A program made the position numbers and the translations under genes. This document shows, one piece after another, positions 9,487-16,909 of a stretch of DNA of 64,000 nucleotides. The stretch comes from Methylobacterium organophilum (lineage in GTDB: Bacteria > Pseudomonadota > Alphaproteobacteria > Rhizobiales > Beijerinckiaceae), in assembly GCF_022179465.1 (NCBI RefSeq), contig NZ_BPQV01000005.1, forward strand, positions 1 through 64,000. The letters are read 5' to 3'. The notes under the pieces were generated by a model. That model was not told where the DNA came from. It ran no database searches and worked only from the letters and a program-made list of their open reading frames with translations. Every line of letters starts with the position of its first letter. The first letter of the stretch is position 1.

Positions 9487-9523
9487 GACAGGCCGAACGG
9501 GTCATCGCGCGGGTTCAGGTGTA

Positions 9524-10087
9524 ATGCGTCGGAGCGACTGTAAAGCCCTCCCCGGGAACGACGTGCGCCCACGCCGCTCCCGGACGACCTCCGCCGGTGC
9601 GGCCCTGTTTCTCGCGATGGCGCTCCCGACATCGATCTGCGGTTGCAGCGGCCCGATCCTCACCTTCCGCAGCGAGGCCGCCGCCACGGCGCCAGAGGAG
9701 CCCACGACCACCGGCAGCCTCGCCAGGCCGGAACTGACCTTCGGCAAGGATCTGGGCGTCGAGGATTGGCGCCGGGCCCATGCCGCCCTGTCGGTGGCCC
9801 TCGATCCGCAGGGCAACGGCCGGCCGGTGAAATGGGAGAATCCCGAGACCGCGATGCGCGGCTCGGTGAATCCCACCGGCCTGCCCTACGTGAGCAACGA
9901 CGAGGTCTGCCGCGACTTCCTCGCCTCCGTGATCGGCGAGAGCACCAGCCGCTTCGTGCGCGGCACGGGCTGCAAGCCCTCCGGCAGCGCATGGGAGCTG
10001 CGGCGCCTGCGCACGGCCAAGGGGGAGGGCAAGCCGGACGAGAAGGGGGGCGCCAGAGGGCAGGCCAGGCCCGCCAGCAAGAGTTGA
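9524..10087 (+). CDS. Surface lipoprotein-like protein (RT0821/Lpp0805 type)
   Basis: A 187-residue exported protein. A hydrophobic segment ending ALPTSICGCSG supplies a plausible lipobox Cys. The domain DWRRAHAALSVALDPQGNG, PVKWENPETAMRGSV and CRDFLASV matches the 17-kDa surface-antigen-like family (RT0821/Lpp0805). This family is outer-membrane associated and of unknown function. The charged C-terminus (KGEGKPDEKGGARG) is atypical. The start ATG at 9524 is adopted because it directly precedes the basic N-region of the signal. Confidence 0.72.
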   Translation: MRRSDCKALPGNDVRPRRSRTTSAGAALFLAMALPTSICGCSGPILTFRSEAAATAPEEPTTTGSLARPELTFGKDLGVEDWRRAHAALSVALDPQGNGRPVKWENPETAMRGSVNPTGLPYVSNDEVCRDFLASVIGESTSRFVRGTGCKPSGSAWELRRLRTAKGEGKPDEKGGARGQARPASKS

Positions 10088-10160
10088 GGCGCCCGCCGCG
10101 CGGCGGACGATGGGCGCCGGTGCGGTCCCATCCCGCGGCGCACATTTGAGCCGACGAACA

Positions 10161-10180
10161 GCGTTGCAAAAAAGCAACGC
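10161..10180. promoter_or_regulatory. Perfect dyad upstream of the DnaJ-class gene
   Basis: GCGTTGC and GCAACGC flank an A6 loop as a perfect 7-bp inverted repeat, 70 bp before the DnaJ-class start. It has no T-tract on the plus strand, so it is a weak terminator candidate for the gene ending at 10087 and could instead be an operator. It is not a CIRCE element. Confidence 0.45.
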
Positions 10181-10249
10181 ATTCCCTACCTCGGTGGGAT
10201 GCTAACCTGGGCGGCCTCACCGCCGCCCGTGACCCCTCTCGAAGACCTG

Positions 10250-11194
10250 ATGATGCGCAATCCCTACGACGTTCTCGGAGTGCCGAAGGGCGCGAGCGAG
10301 GCCGACATCAAGAAGGCCTTCCGCAAGCTCGCCAAGACCTACCATCCCGACCGCAACAAGGACGACGCCAAGGCCAAGGACCGCTTCGCGGAAGCCAACA
10401 CCGCCTATGAGATCCTGGGCGACAAGGACAAGCGCGCGCAGTTCGACCGCGGCGAGATCGACGCCGAGGGCCGCCCGCGCGCGACCGGATTCGAGGGCTT
10501 TTCCGGCTTCGGCGGCGGCCCGGGCCGGGGCAATTTCGACTTCGAAGGCTTCACCCGCGGCGGCGGCGGCCGGGCCGGCGGCCCCGGCGGCATCGGCGAG
10601 GACATCTTCTCGCACCTGTTCGGCGAGGCCTTCCGGGCCGGCGGCGCCGGTCCCGGGGCGGGGGCCCGGGGCCCGATGCGCGGCGAGGACGTGGCGGCGG
10701 AGCTCGCCGTGACGCTGGAGCAGGTGGCGAGCGAGGAGAAGCTGCGCATCACCCTGCCCGGCGGCCGGGACGTCGATGTGGTGGTGCCCAAGGGCGTGAC
10801 CGACGGGCAGACCATCCGCCTGCGCGGGCTCGGCGGCTCCGGCGGCCCGCGGGGCGAGGCCGGCGACGCGCTGCTCACCATCCGCATCCTGCCCCATCCC
10901 CGCTTCAAGGTGGAGGGGGCGGACCTGCGCGCCACGGTCGACCTGCCGCTGGAAGACGCGGTGCTCGGCGGGATGCTGCGCGTGCCGACGCTCACCGGCG
11001 CCGTCGAGATGAAGGTGCCGCCCATGACCGGCTCCGGCCGCACCTTCCGCCTGCGCGGCAAGGGCCTGCCGAAGAAGGACGGCAGCCGCGGCGACCTGCT
11101 GGCGACGACGGCCATCGCCCTGCCCGACGGCGAGGATGCGGCGCTGACCGACTATGCCCGCCGCCGCCGCGAGGCGAAGGCCGGCACCGCCTGA
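10250..11194 (+). CDS. DnaJ-class (CbpA-like) co-chaperone
   Basis: A 314-residue J protein. The J domain is at residues 1-70 with the HPD motif in YHPDRNKDD, which stimulates Hsp70 ATPase. A Gly/Phe-rich linker follows ([27 protein letters not shown]), then the DnaJ C-terminal substrate-binding domains ([44 protein letters not shown]). There is no CxxCxGxG zinc finger, so this is a CbpA/DjlA-type class II J protein and not canonical DnaJ. Two adjacent ATGs (10250 and 10253) could start it. It is probably monocistronic. Confidence 0.9.
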   Translation: MMRNPYDVLGVPKGASEADIKKAFRKLAKTYHPDRNKDDAKAKDRFAEANTAYEILGDKDKRAQFDRGEIDAEGRPRATGFEGFSGFGGGPGRGNFDFEGFTRGGGGRAGGPGGIGEDIFSHLFGEAFRAGGAGPGAGARGPMRGEDVAAELAVTLEQVASEEKLRITLPGGRDVDVVVPKGVTDGQTIRLRGLGGSGGPRGEAGDALLTIRILPHPRFKVEGADLRATVDLPLEDAVLGGMLRVPTLTGAVEMKVPPMTGSGRTFRLRGKGLPKKDGSRGDLLATTAIALPDGEDAALTDYARRRREAKAGTA

Positions 11195-11331
11195 GGCGCG
11201 GAGCCGGACGCACCGCGGCGCGGGAGGAAGGCCGCTTAAGGCTTTTTTCCCCGTCGGGGCTCCGCTAAGGATGCCCCGGCAGACGGGCGGCGGAGCATCG
11301 CCCGCCTGCGGGACAGCTTCAGGGTGCCTTG

Positions 11332-12192
11332 ATGTCGGAAACGAGCCCGGTTCAGAAATCCCCCGGCATCGGCGCCGCCGGAACCGGGCTTCTCGCCGGC
11401 AAGCGCGGCCTGATCCTCGGCGTCGCCAACAATCGTTCGATCGCCTGGGGCATCGCCAGGAGCGCCGCCGCCCATGGCGCTAAGCTCGCCTTCACCTACC
11501 AGGGCGACGCCCTGAAGAAGCGGGTCGAGCCCCTCGCCCGCGAGCTCGACGCCCATGTGGTCGGCCATTGCGACGTGACCGACGCGGCCTCGATCGACGC
11601 CGTCTTCGCCGCCACCGCCGAGCTCTTCCCCGAGGGCCTGGACTTCGTGGTCCATTGCATCGCCTTCTCCGACAAGGACGAGCTGACGGGCCGCTACGTC
11701 GAGACCAGCGAGGGCAACTTCACCAAGTCGCTGCTGATCTCCTGCTACTCCTTCACGGCCATCGCCCAGCGGGCCGAGACGCTGATGAAGAACGGCGGCT
11801 CGCTGCTGACGCTGACCTATTACGGCGCCGAGAAGTGGATGCCCCACTACAACGTCATGGGCGTGGCCAAGGCGGCGCTCGAGGCCTCCGTGCGCTACCT
11901 CGCCGCCGATCTCGGCCCCTCGAACATCCGCGTCAACGCGATCTCGGCCGGCCCGATCAAGACGCTGGCCGCCTCCGGCATCGGCGATTTCCGCTACATC
12001 CTGAAGTGGAACGAGTACAACGCGCCCCTGCGCCGGACCGTGACCATCGAGGAGGTCGGCGAGACCGCGACCTATCTCGTCTCCGACATGTCGAAGGGCA
12101 TGACCGGCGAGATCCTGCACGTGGATGCCGGCTACCACGTCGTCGGCATGAAGAACCCGGACGCCCCCGACCTCTCCCTCGACCGGGACTGA
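11332..12192 (+). CDS. fabI: Enoyl-ACP reductase (NADH), FabI
   Basis: A 286-residue FabI, the last reductive step of each fatty acid elongation cycle. The SDR-like divergent signature GVANNRSIAWGIA (the FabI form of the NAD site), the catalytic pair Tyr-x6-Lys in YYGAEKWMPHYNVMGVAKAA and RVNAISAGPIKTLAASGI are intact. A 20-residue N-terminal extension precedes LAGKRGLILG. The start ATG at 11332 follows a TTG codon in the same frame. It is a known target family of triclosan. Confidence 0.95.
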   Translation: MSETSPVQKSPGIGAAGTGLLAGKRGLILGVANNRSIAWGIARSAAAHGAKLAFTYQGDALKKRVEPLARELDAHVVGHCDVTDAASIDAVFAATAELFPEGLDFVVHCIAFSDKDELTGRYVETSEGNFTKSLLISCYSFTAIAQRAETLMKNGGSLLTLTYYGAEKWMPHYNVMGVAKAALEASVRYLAADLGPSNIRVNAISAGPIKTLAASGIGDFRYILKWNEYNAPLRRTVTIEEVGETATYLVSDMSKGMTGEILHVDAGYHVVGMKNPDAPDLSLDRD

Positions 12193-12198
12193 TCCGCC

Positions 12199-12882
12199 TC
12201 ACCCGTCGAGGCGCGCGCTCCAATCCTCCACGGCGGCCCTCTCCAGCCGCCGGGCGGCGAGCTGCCGCCAGGATTCCGACAGGGGCGCGAGGGCCGCGAT
12301 CTCCGTGAGGGCCGCCCGGTCGAGCCGGTCGACGTAGAACACGCGGAGCAGCCGGGCGAGCGGCCAGGACGGGCAGGGCCGCTCCACCAGCCGCAGGCGA
12401 TCCCCCGCCGCGACCATGCCCGGTTCCAGCACCCGGTAATACCAGCCCGTGCGCCCGCTCGCCTGCACGCGGCGCGCCATGTCCGGCACCCCGAAGCGCT
12501 CGTTGAGCTTCCAGCAAGGCTGACGGGCCTGGCTGACCTGGAGCAGGGCGCCCCCGGCGCGCAACACGTCGCCGATGCAGATCTCCGCCTCGGTCAGGCC
12601 GAGGCTGGACAGGTTCTCGCCGAAGGCCCCCGGCTGCCCGAGCAGGGCCGGCGGATCGGGCAGCTCCGCCCGCCAGGCCGCCGCATGGTCCAGCGCGTAG
12701 TGATGCACCGCCTTCTCGGGGCCGCCGTGATGGCGCGCGTCGGCCTGCGCGTCGCCGGACAGGCCGAGGGGGCCGATCGCGACGGGATCCGAGACCGGCG
12801 CCTTGGCGATCCCGCTCGGGGTGCCCTTCCGCCCCAGCGGGGCAACGGGCCCGACCAGGACCGCACGAATCGCAACATCCAT
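12199..12882 (-). CDS. MOSC domain-containing protein (YiiM-like)
   Basis: A 227-residue MOSC-domain protein. Recognisable are RKGTPSGIAKAPV, the metal/anion loop ARHHGGPEKAVHHYALDH, GAFGENLSSLG (the GENL box) and SQARQPCWKLNERFG with the conserved Cys that carries the sulfur or molybdenum ligand chemistry in this superfamily. YiiM-type proteins reduce N-hydroxylated purine analogues together with electron carriers (established for E. coli YiiM). The start ATG has a GGAG site upstream. It is divergent from an XRE-cupin regulator, its likely controller. Confidence 0.88.
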   Translation of the reverse strand: MDVAIRAVLVGPVAPLGRKGTPSGIAKAPVSDPVAIGPLGLSGDAQADARHHGGPEKAVHHYALDHAAAWRAELPDPPALLGQPGAFGENLSSLGLTEAEICIGDVLRAGGALLQVSQARQPCWKLNERFGVPDMARRVQASGRTGWYYRVLEPGMVAAGDRLRLVERPCPSWPLARLLRVFYVDRLDRAALTEIAALAPLSESWRQLAARRLERAAVEDWSARLDG

Positions 12883-12914
12883 CGCCCGCTCCTCCCAGAG
12901 ACGGTGTAAGTCCA

Positions 12915-12948
12915 AGACAACATGTTGTTTAGTGGAGCGAAGTTGTCT
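12915..12948. promoter_or_regulatory. Candidate operator between MOSC and XRE-cupin genes
   Basis: The divergent gap holds a perfect 12-bp palindrome ACAACATGTTGT (12917-12928). In addition AGACAAC at 12915-12921 is matched by its inverse GTTGTCT at 12942-12948. Three copies of an ACAAC/GTTGT half-site in 34 bp suggest a binding site for the adjacent XRE regulator. That assignment is an inference from position and symmetry. Confidence 0.6.
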
Positions 12949-12996
12949 CCCTGCGCGATGGTTGCCAGGAGACCGCCCCTGAGGCTTTGTCGCGCG

Positions 12997-13560
12997 ATGT
13001 CCGTTGCCAGCCGCATCCGCGCCCTTCGCCGCCGTCGTGGCCTCACCCTCGACGCGCTCGCCGAGGCGGTCGGCGTTCACAAGGGGCACCTGTCGCGGAT
13101 CGAGCGTGGGGAAAAGGCGCCTTCCCTCGCCACCCTGGAGGCGATCGGGACGGCTCTGGGCGCGGACATGGCCTCGCTGTTCGGCGAGCGGATCGAGGCG
13201 GACGAGGTCGTCGTCGTGCGCGGTGCGGAAGCCATGGGCGTGCGAGAGACGGGCGTGCGCGAGATGGGCGTGCGCGAGCCCGATTACGCCGTCCACGCCC
13301 TCGTGCCGGCCCGGGATGGGCGGGCGGCCGCGCTCTACCTGGTCGAGCCGGGGGACGCCTTCCACGATGCGGACCGACCGAGCCATGGCGGCCAGGAGAT
13401 CGCCTATGTCCTGCGGGGACGCGTCGAGCTCGCCGTGGCCGACCGCCGCGTCACCCTGCAGGCGGGCGATTGCGCCACCTATGACGGGGGCCTGCCCCAC
13501 CGCCTGCGCCGGCTCGGCCCGGATCCCGCGGCCGTCCTCGTGATGATCGCCGCCGGCTGA
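12997..13560 (+). CDS. XRE-family regulator with C-terminal cupin sensor
   Basis: A 187-residue regulator. Residues 5-60 form an XRE helix-turn-helix (LTLDALAEAVGVHKGHLSRI), and residues 115-187 a cupin_2 sensor (GGQEIAYVLRGRVELAVADR, LQAGDCATYDGGLPHRL). The inter-domain linker holds three 5-residue repeats of the type (M/T)GVRE (residues 80-94), encoded by three 15-bp units, unlike the usual family. The ATG at 12997 starts just before the HTH; the inverted repeat at 12915-12948 lies upstream and suggests autoregulation together with control of the MOSC gene. Confidence 0.85.
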   Translation: MSVASRIRALRRRRGLTLDALAEAVGVHKGHLSRIERGEKAPSLATLEAIGTALGADMASLFGERIEADEVVVVRGAEAMGVRETGVREMGVREPDYAVHALVPARDGRAAALYLVEPGDAFHDADRPSHGGQEIAYVLRGRVELAVADRRVTLQAGDCATYDGGLPHRLRRLGPDPAAVLVMIAAG

Positions 13561-13563
13561 GCC

Positions 13564-14736
13564 TCAGGCGCCTTCGTCGTCCTCGGAAAAGTCCCCGGCG
13601 AGGCGCAGCCCCTCGATCCAGGTCTCGCCGGCCCGCTTGATCACCACATGCGGCCGCACGCCGCCTTCCCGGGCGATCGCCGCGGCGAGCGGCTCGGAAT
13701 GCGTGACCAGCCAGACCTGCGTGCGGCGCGCGGCCAGGACGATCATCCGCGCCAGCGCCGGCATCAGGTCGGGATGCAGGCTCGTCTCCGGCTCGTTCAG
13801 GGCCACGAAGGAGGGCAGCCGATAGGCCAGCAGCGCGCCGGCGAGCGCCAGGAAGCGCAGGGTCCCGTCCGAGAGCTCGGAGGCCTGGAAGACGCGCTTC
13901 GGGTAATCCGGAAAGATCAGCCCGAATTCGGCGTCCCGGCCGGGCTCCGGCACGATGAGCCGGGCACCGGGAAAGGCGTGCTCGATCGCGGCGTCGAGCT
14001 CCGCGCTGTCCTGCCGGATGTGGCGGAGCGTGGCGAAGACGGCGGCGAGGTCGGCGCCGTCCGAGGCGAGCGTCGGCGTCGTCACCGCGAGGCAGGGCCG
14101 GCGCAGGGGTGAGGCCGCGTCGGAGCGGAAGCCGTGGTGGAAACGCCAGTCCTGCAGCGCCTGGCGCAGGATCTGGAGCTCCGGGAAGGCCACGGCGTCC
14201 TGGAGCGCGGCGAGCGCCGTCTCGCTCGGGAGGATGGCGACGCCGAAGGGGCGCTTGGCCCCGCCCTCGCCGCGCACGAAGCCCGTGGGGCCGTCGCGGT
14301 CGAGGAGGATCAGGGGGCGCCGGCCCGCGGTGAGGGTGAGGCGTTCCGTCTTCACCTGCGGCTCGAGGGCGAAGCCGGCCCCGAGGACGGTCACGTTGCC
14401 CCAGCCGTCGATCGATTGCGGGACCAGGCCAACCTCGACCGCGTAGAGGAAGCCCTGGCCGGTCTCGTCGTCGCAGAGTTCGGCGGTGAGCCTGACGCGG
14501 GCGCGGTCCTTAGCCCGGCGCGGGCCGGCCCAGAGCGCGGATTCCATCCCGCCCTCCGCCGCGATCGTGCGGGTCAGCCGTCCGGTCGCCGCGCCCTGCA
14601 GCAGCTCCAGCGCCCGATAGAGATTGGTCTTGCCGACGCCGTTGCCGCCGACGAACACGCTCAAGGCGCCGACCGGGAACCGGATCCCCTTGAGCGAACG
14701 GTAGCCGGCGACGGCGATCTCCCGGACCGTGAGCAT
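13564..14736 (-). CDS. AAA-family ATPase, COG4637-like
   Basis: A 390-residue SMC/RecF-like ATPase. It has Walker A GGNGVGKTNLYRAL (residues 25-38), an ABC-type signature ASELSDGTLRFLALAGALL, Walker B-like FVALNEPETSLHPDL and the switch His VWLVTHS. This matches the predicted ATPase group COG4637, of unknown function and sometimes linked to DNA repair or defence. The start is the ATG at 14736 (MLTVREIAVAGYRSL). No partner nuclease is adjacent, so a two-gene defence system is not supported here. Confidence 0.82.
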   Translation of the reverse strand: MLTVREIAVAGYRSLKGIRFPVGALSVFVGGNGVGKTNLYRALELLQGAATGRLTRTIAAEGGMESALWAGPRRAKDRARVRLTAELCDDETGQGFLYAVEVGLVPQSIDGWGNVTVLGAGFALEPQVKTERLTLTAGRRPLILLDRDGPTGFVRGEGGAKRPFGVAILPSETALAALQDAVAFPELQILRQALQDWRFHHGFRSDAASPLRRPCLAVTTPTLASDGADLAAVFATLRHIRQDSAELDAAIEHAFPGARLIVPEPGRDAEFGLIFPDYPKRVFQASELSDGTLRFLALAGALLAYRLPSFVALNEPETSLHPDLMPALARMIVLAARRTQVWLVTHSEPLAAAIAREGGVRPHVVIKRAGETWIEGLRLAGDFSEDDEGA

Positions 14737-15015
14737 GGCGTCCCCGCAGCAAGGCAGGGCCGATCGAAGGCGAGCCGCCGCGATTTGGCAAGGGCGGCCG
14801 TCAGGAGGACCCCGGGCCTGCAACTACGCGCTCGCCCCGGCGGGACGGGCGGTGGAGGGGGCGGGCTTCAGCCGGACCGCCTGCTTCCCCGGCTGGGACG
14901 GCCCGGCGCCTGCCAAGCCGATCCCGCCCTGAAGCCGCGCCTCGACGCGACGCGGCTCGGCGACCCGCCCCTGTTCCCGCCGGGCGCGATGTACGCGATC
15001 CGGTGAGCCCCGCGC
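14737..15015. other. Intergenic stretch, possible eroded coding sequence
   Basis: Between the ATPase and PPK2 genes I see no complete gene. Plus-strand reading gives fragments with protein-like character in two frames (for example FSRTACFPGWDGPAPAKP and, in another frame, DPPLFPPGAMYAIR before a stop at 15004-15006), as if a frameshifted 3' end had survived. I could not assign a family. Confidence 0.3.
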
Positions 15016-15996
15016 TCAGTCGGGCACGACGAGGCCGTCGAGCTCCGCGGGCGCGGCCGGGTGGCGCGGGTCCATCGCCTCCAGGGTGTCGGCGATGGTG
15101 CGCGCCACGGCGAGGTTGCGCGCCCATTTCCGGTTGGCCGGGACCACGTGCCAGGGGGCGTAGGGCGTGGAGCAGCGCTGGAGCGCGTCGTTGAAGGCGC
15201 CCTGATAGGCGTCCCAGGATTTCCGCTCGACGAGGTCGGCGGGGTCGAACTTCCAGCGCTTCTCGGGATCGGCGAGCCGCGCTTCCAGGCGCTTCTTCTG
15301 CTCGTCCTTCGAGATGTGCAGGAAGAACTTCAGGATCGTGACGCCCGACGCGGTGAGCAGCCGCTCGAAATCGTTGATGAGGCCGTAGCGCTCCTGCCAG
15401 ACCGCCTCCGGCACGAGCTTCTTCACCCGCACCACCAGCACGTCCTCGTAATGGCTGCGGTTGAACACGCCGATCAGCCCGCGGCCCGGCACCCGGGCGT
15501 GGTAGCGCCAGAGGAAGTCCTGATCGAGCTCCTCGGCGCTCGGCACCTTGAAGGACCAGACCCGGCAGCCCTGGGGATTCACCCCCTGGAACACGTTGCG
15601 GACGGTCCCGTCCTTGCCGCCGGTGTCGATGGCCTGCAGCACCACGAGCAGGCTGCGGCGATGCTCGGCGTAGAGCTTCTCCTGGGCGGCCTCGATCCGG
15701 GCGCGGGCCGCCTCGAGCAGGGCCTTGGCCGCATCCTTCTCGACATCGCCGACCGCCTCCGGATCGACGGCGGACAGGTCGAAGGGCCGCCCCGGCTCCA
15801 CCGTCACGATCCCCGGCGCCGCGGTGACCAGAGCCGGGCGATGGCCCCCGATCAGCTCCGGGGCTTCCTCGGCGAGGGCGCTTGCGCTCCGCGCCCAGCG
15901 CGCGGAAGAGGGCGGATCGCCGGGCACCTGCGACCCTGTTGCATGGACTTTTCCCGGCTTTGGGTGCGCTGCATGCTTGCCGTGCTTCTTGGCCAT
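15016..15996 (-). CDS. ppk2: Polyphosphate kinase 2 family protein
   Basis: A 326-residue PPK2. The N-terminal 70 residues are a variable basic leader (MAKKHGKHAAHPKPGK). The catalytic core has VLQAIDTGGKDGTVRNVF (Walker A), GVNPQGCRVWSFKVPS, FNRSHYEDVLVVRVKK (Walker B region) and PWHVVPANRKWARNL at the end. These enzymes transfer phosphate between polyphosphate and nucleotides; class (NDP or NMP phosphorylation) cannot be decided here. It is divergent from the histidine phosphatase gene. Confidence 0.92.
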   Translation of the reverse strand: MAKKHGKHAAHPKPGKVHATGSQVPGDPPSSARWARSASALAEEAPELIGGHRPALVTAAPGIVTVEPGRPFDLSAVDPEAVGDVEKDAAKALLEAARARIEAAQEKLYAEHRRSLLVVLQAIDTGGKDGTVRNVFQGVNPQGCRVWSFKVPSAEELDQDFLWRYHARVPGRGLIGVFNRSHYEDVLVVRVKKLVPEAVWQERYGLINDFERLLTASGVTILKFFLHISKDEQKKRLEARLADPEKRWKFDPADLVERKSWDAYQGAFNDALQRCSTPYAPWHVVPANRKWARNLAVARTIADTLEAMDPRHPAAPAELDGLVVPD

Positions 15997-16110
15997 GGGG
16001 AAAGACTGCTCTCCATCGAGACATCTGAGGCCGGGGGCGGCCTGCAACATCGGAGATCGTCGCGTGAGCCCCGAGTGGACCCGACGGCCGGCCCTGGACG
16101 GAGCCGGACG

Positions 16111-16707
16111 GTGACACGCTACCCGACGATCTGGTTCGTCCGCCACGGGCAGACGGACTGGAACGCGCAAAGGCGGCTTCAGGGCCATCGCGACATCGAT
16201 CTGAACCCGATCGGCCTCGCCCAGGCGGGGGAGGCGGCCCGCCGCCTGCACGCCGTCGCCGGCGACGCGCTCGGGCAGGCCCGCTTCGTGGCGAGCCCGC
16301 TCCTGCGCGCCCGCCGGACCATGACGGCCCTGCGCAGAGCCCTGGCCCTGCCCCCCGAGGGCTTCGACACGGACGACCGGCTCAAGGAGCTCGGCTTCGG
16401 GATCTGGGAGGGGCTGACCTGGGCGCAGGTACGCCAGGCCGATCCCCGGGGCGCCACCGGCCGGGACCGCGACCGCTGGGGCTTCCGGCCCGCGGGGGAG
16501 GGGGCGGAGAGCTACGCCATGCTCGCCGAGCGCGTCGGCGCCTTCCTGCGGGAGCTCGACGGGCCGAGCGTCGTGGTCGGCCACGGCGGCACCGCCCGCG
16601 CCCTGCTCTATGCCCTCGGGCATCTCGACGCCCAGGCGGCCCCGCGGGTGGGCATCCGCCAGGGCGTCGTGCTCGTCCTCGAGGCGGAGGGGTGGCGCTG
16701 GGCGTAG
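16111..16707 (+). CDS. Histidine phosphatase family protein
   Basis: A 198-residue phosphoglycerate-mutase-like phosphatase. FVRHGQTDWN carries the catalytic RHG, ASPLLRARRT the second Arg, and VVVGHGGTARAL the second His. Members hydrolyse diverse phosphoesters (phosphoglycerate, cobalamin or sugar phosphates); the substrate is unknown. The start is GTG at 16111; upstream in-frame codons run into the leader of the divergent PPK2 gene. It is followed by about 200 bp before the NRPS gene. Confidence 0.87.
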   Translation: MTRYPTIWFVRHGQTDWNAQRRLQGHRDIDLNPIGLAQAGEAARRLHAVAGDALGQARFVASPLLRARRTMTALRRALALPPEGFDTDDRLKELGFGIWEGLTWAQVRQADPRGATGRDRDRWGFRPAGEGAESYAMLAERVGAFLRELDGPSVVVGHGGTARALLYALGHLDAQAAPRVGIRQGVVLVLEAEGWRWA

Positions 16708-16909
16708 CCGGAACGGGGCGAGATGCGGATGGCATTCAAGCCCGGTTCAAGCTACCCCGGGAAGATGCTACGAGGCGCTCCGAGTTGCGGATGCCGCGGA
16801 GCGGGCACGAAGCCGTCTCAATCCGGCCAAGCGCAACGGACATCTCCATCGGCACGGTGGCGCAGATCGACGAGCGGCGATCCTGCGTGGGTCGTCAGCG
16901 GAGCAGTGC

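Noticed and set aside
10161-10180. CIRCE heat-shock element
   Set aside because: The dyad sequence does not match the CIRCE TTAGCACTC-N9-GAGTGCTAA consensus.
11221-11250. T-rich run after the DnaJ-class gene as intrinsic terminator
   Set aside because: The T-run follows only a very short complementary stem, too weak to call.
13564-14736. AAA ATPase as part of an anti-phage (Gabija/OLD-like) system
   Set aside because: No nuclease or helicase partner lies nearby and the gene matches a stand-alone ATPase group.
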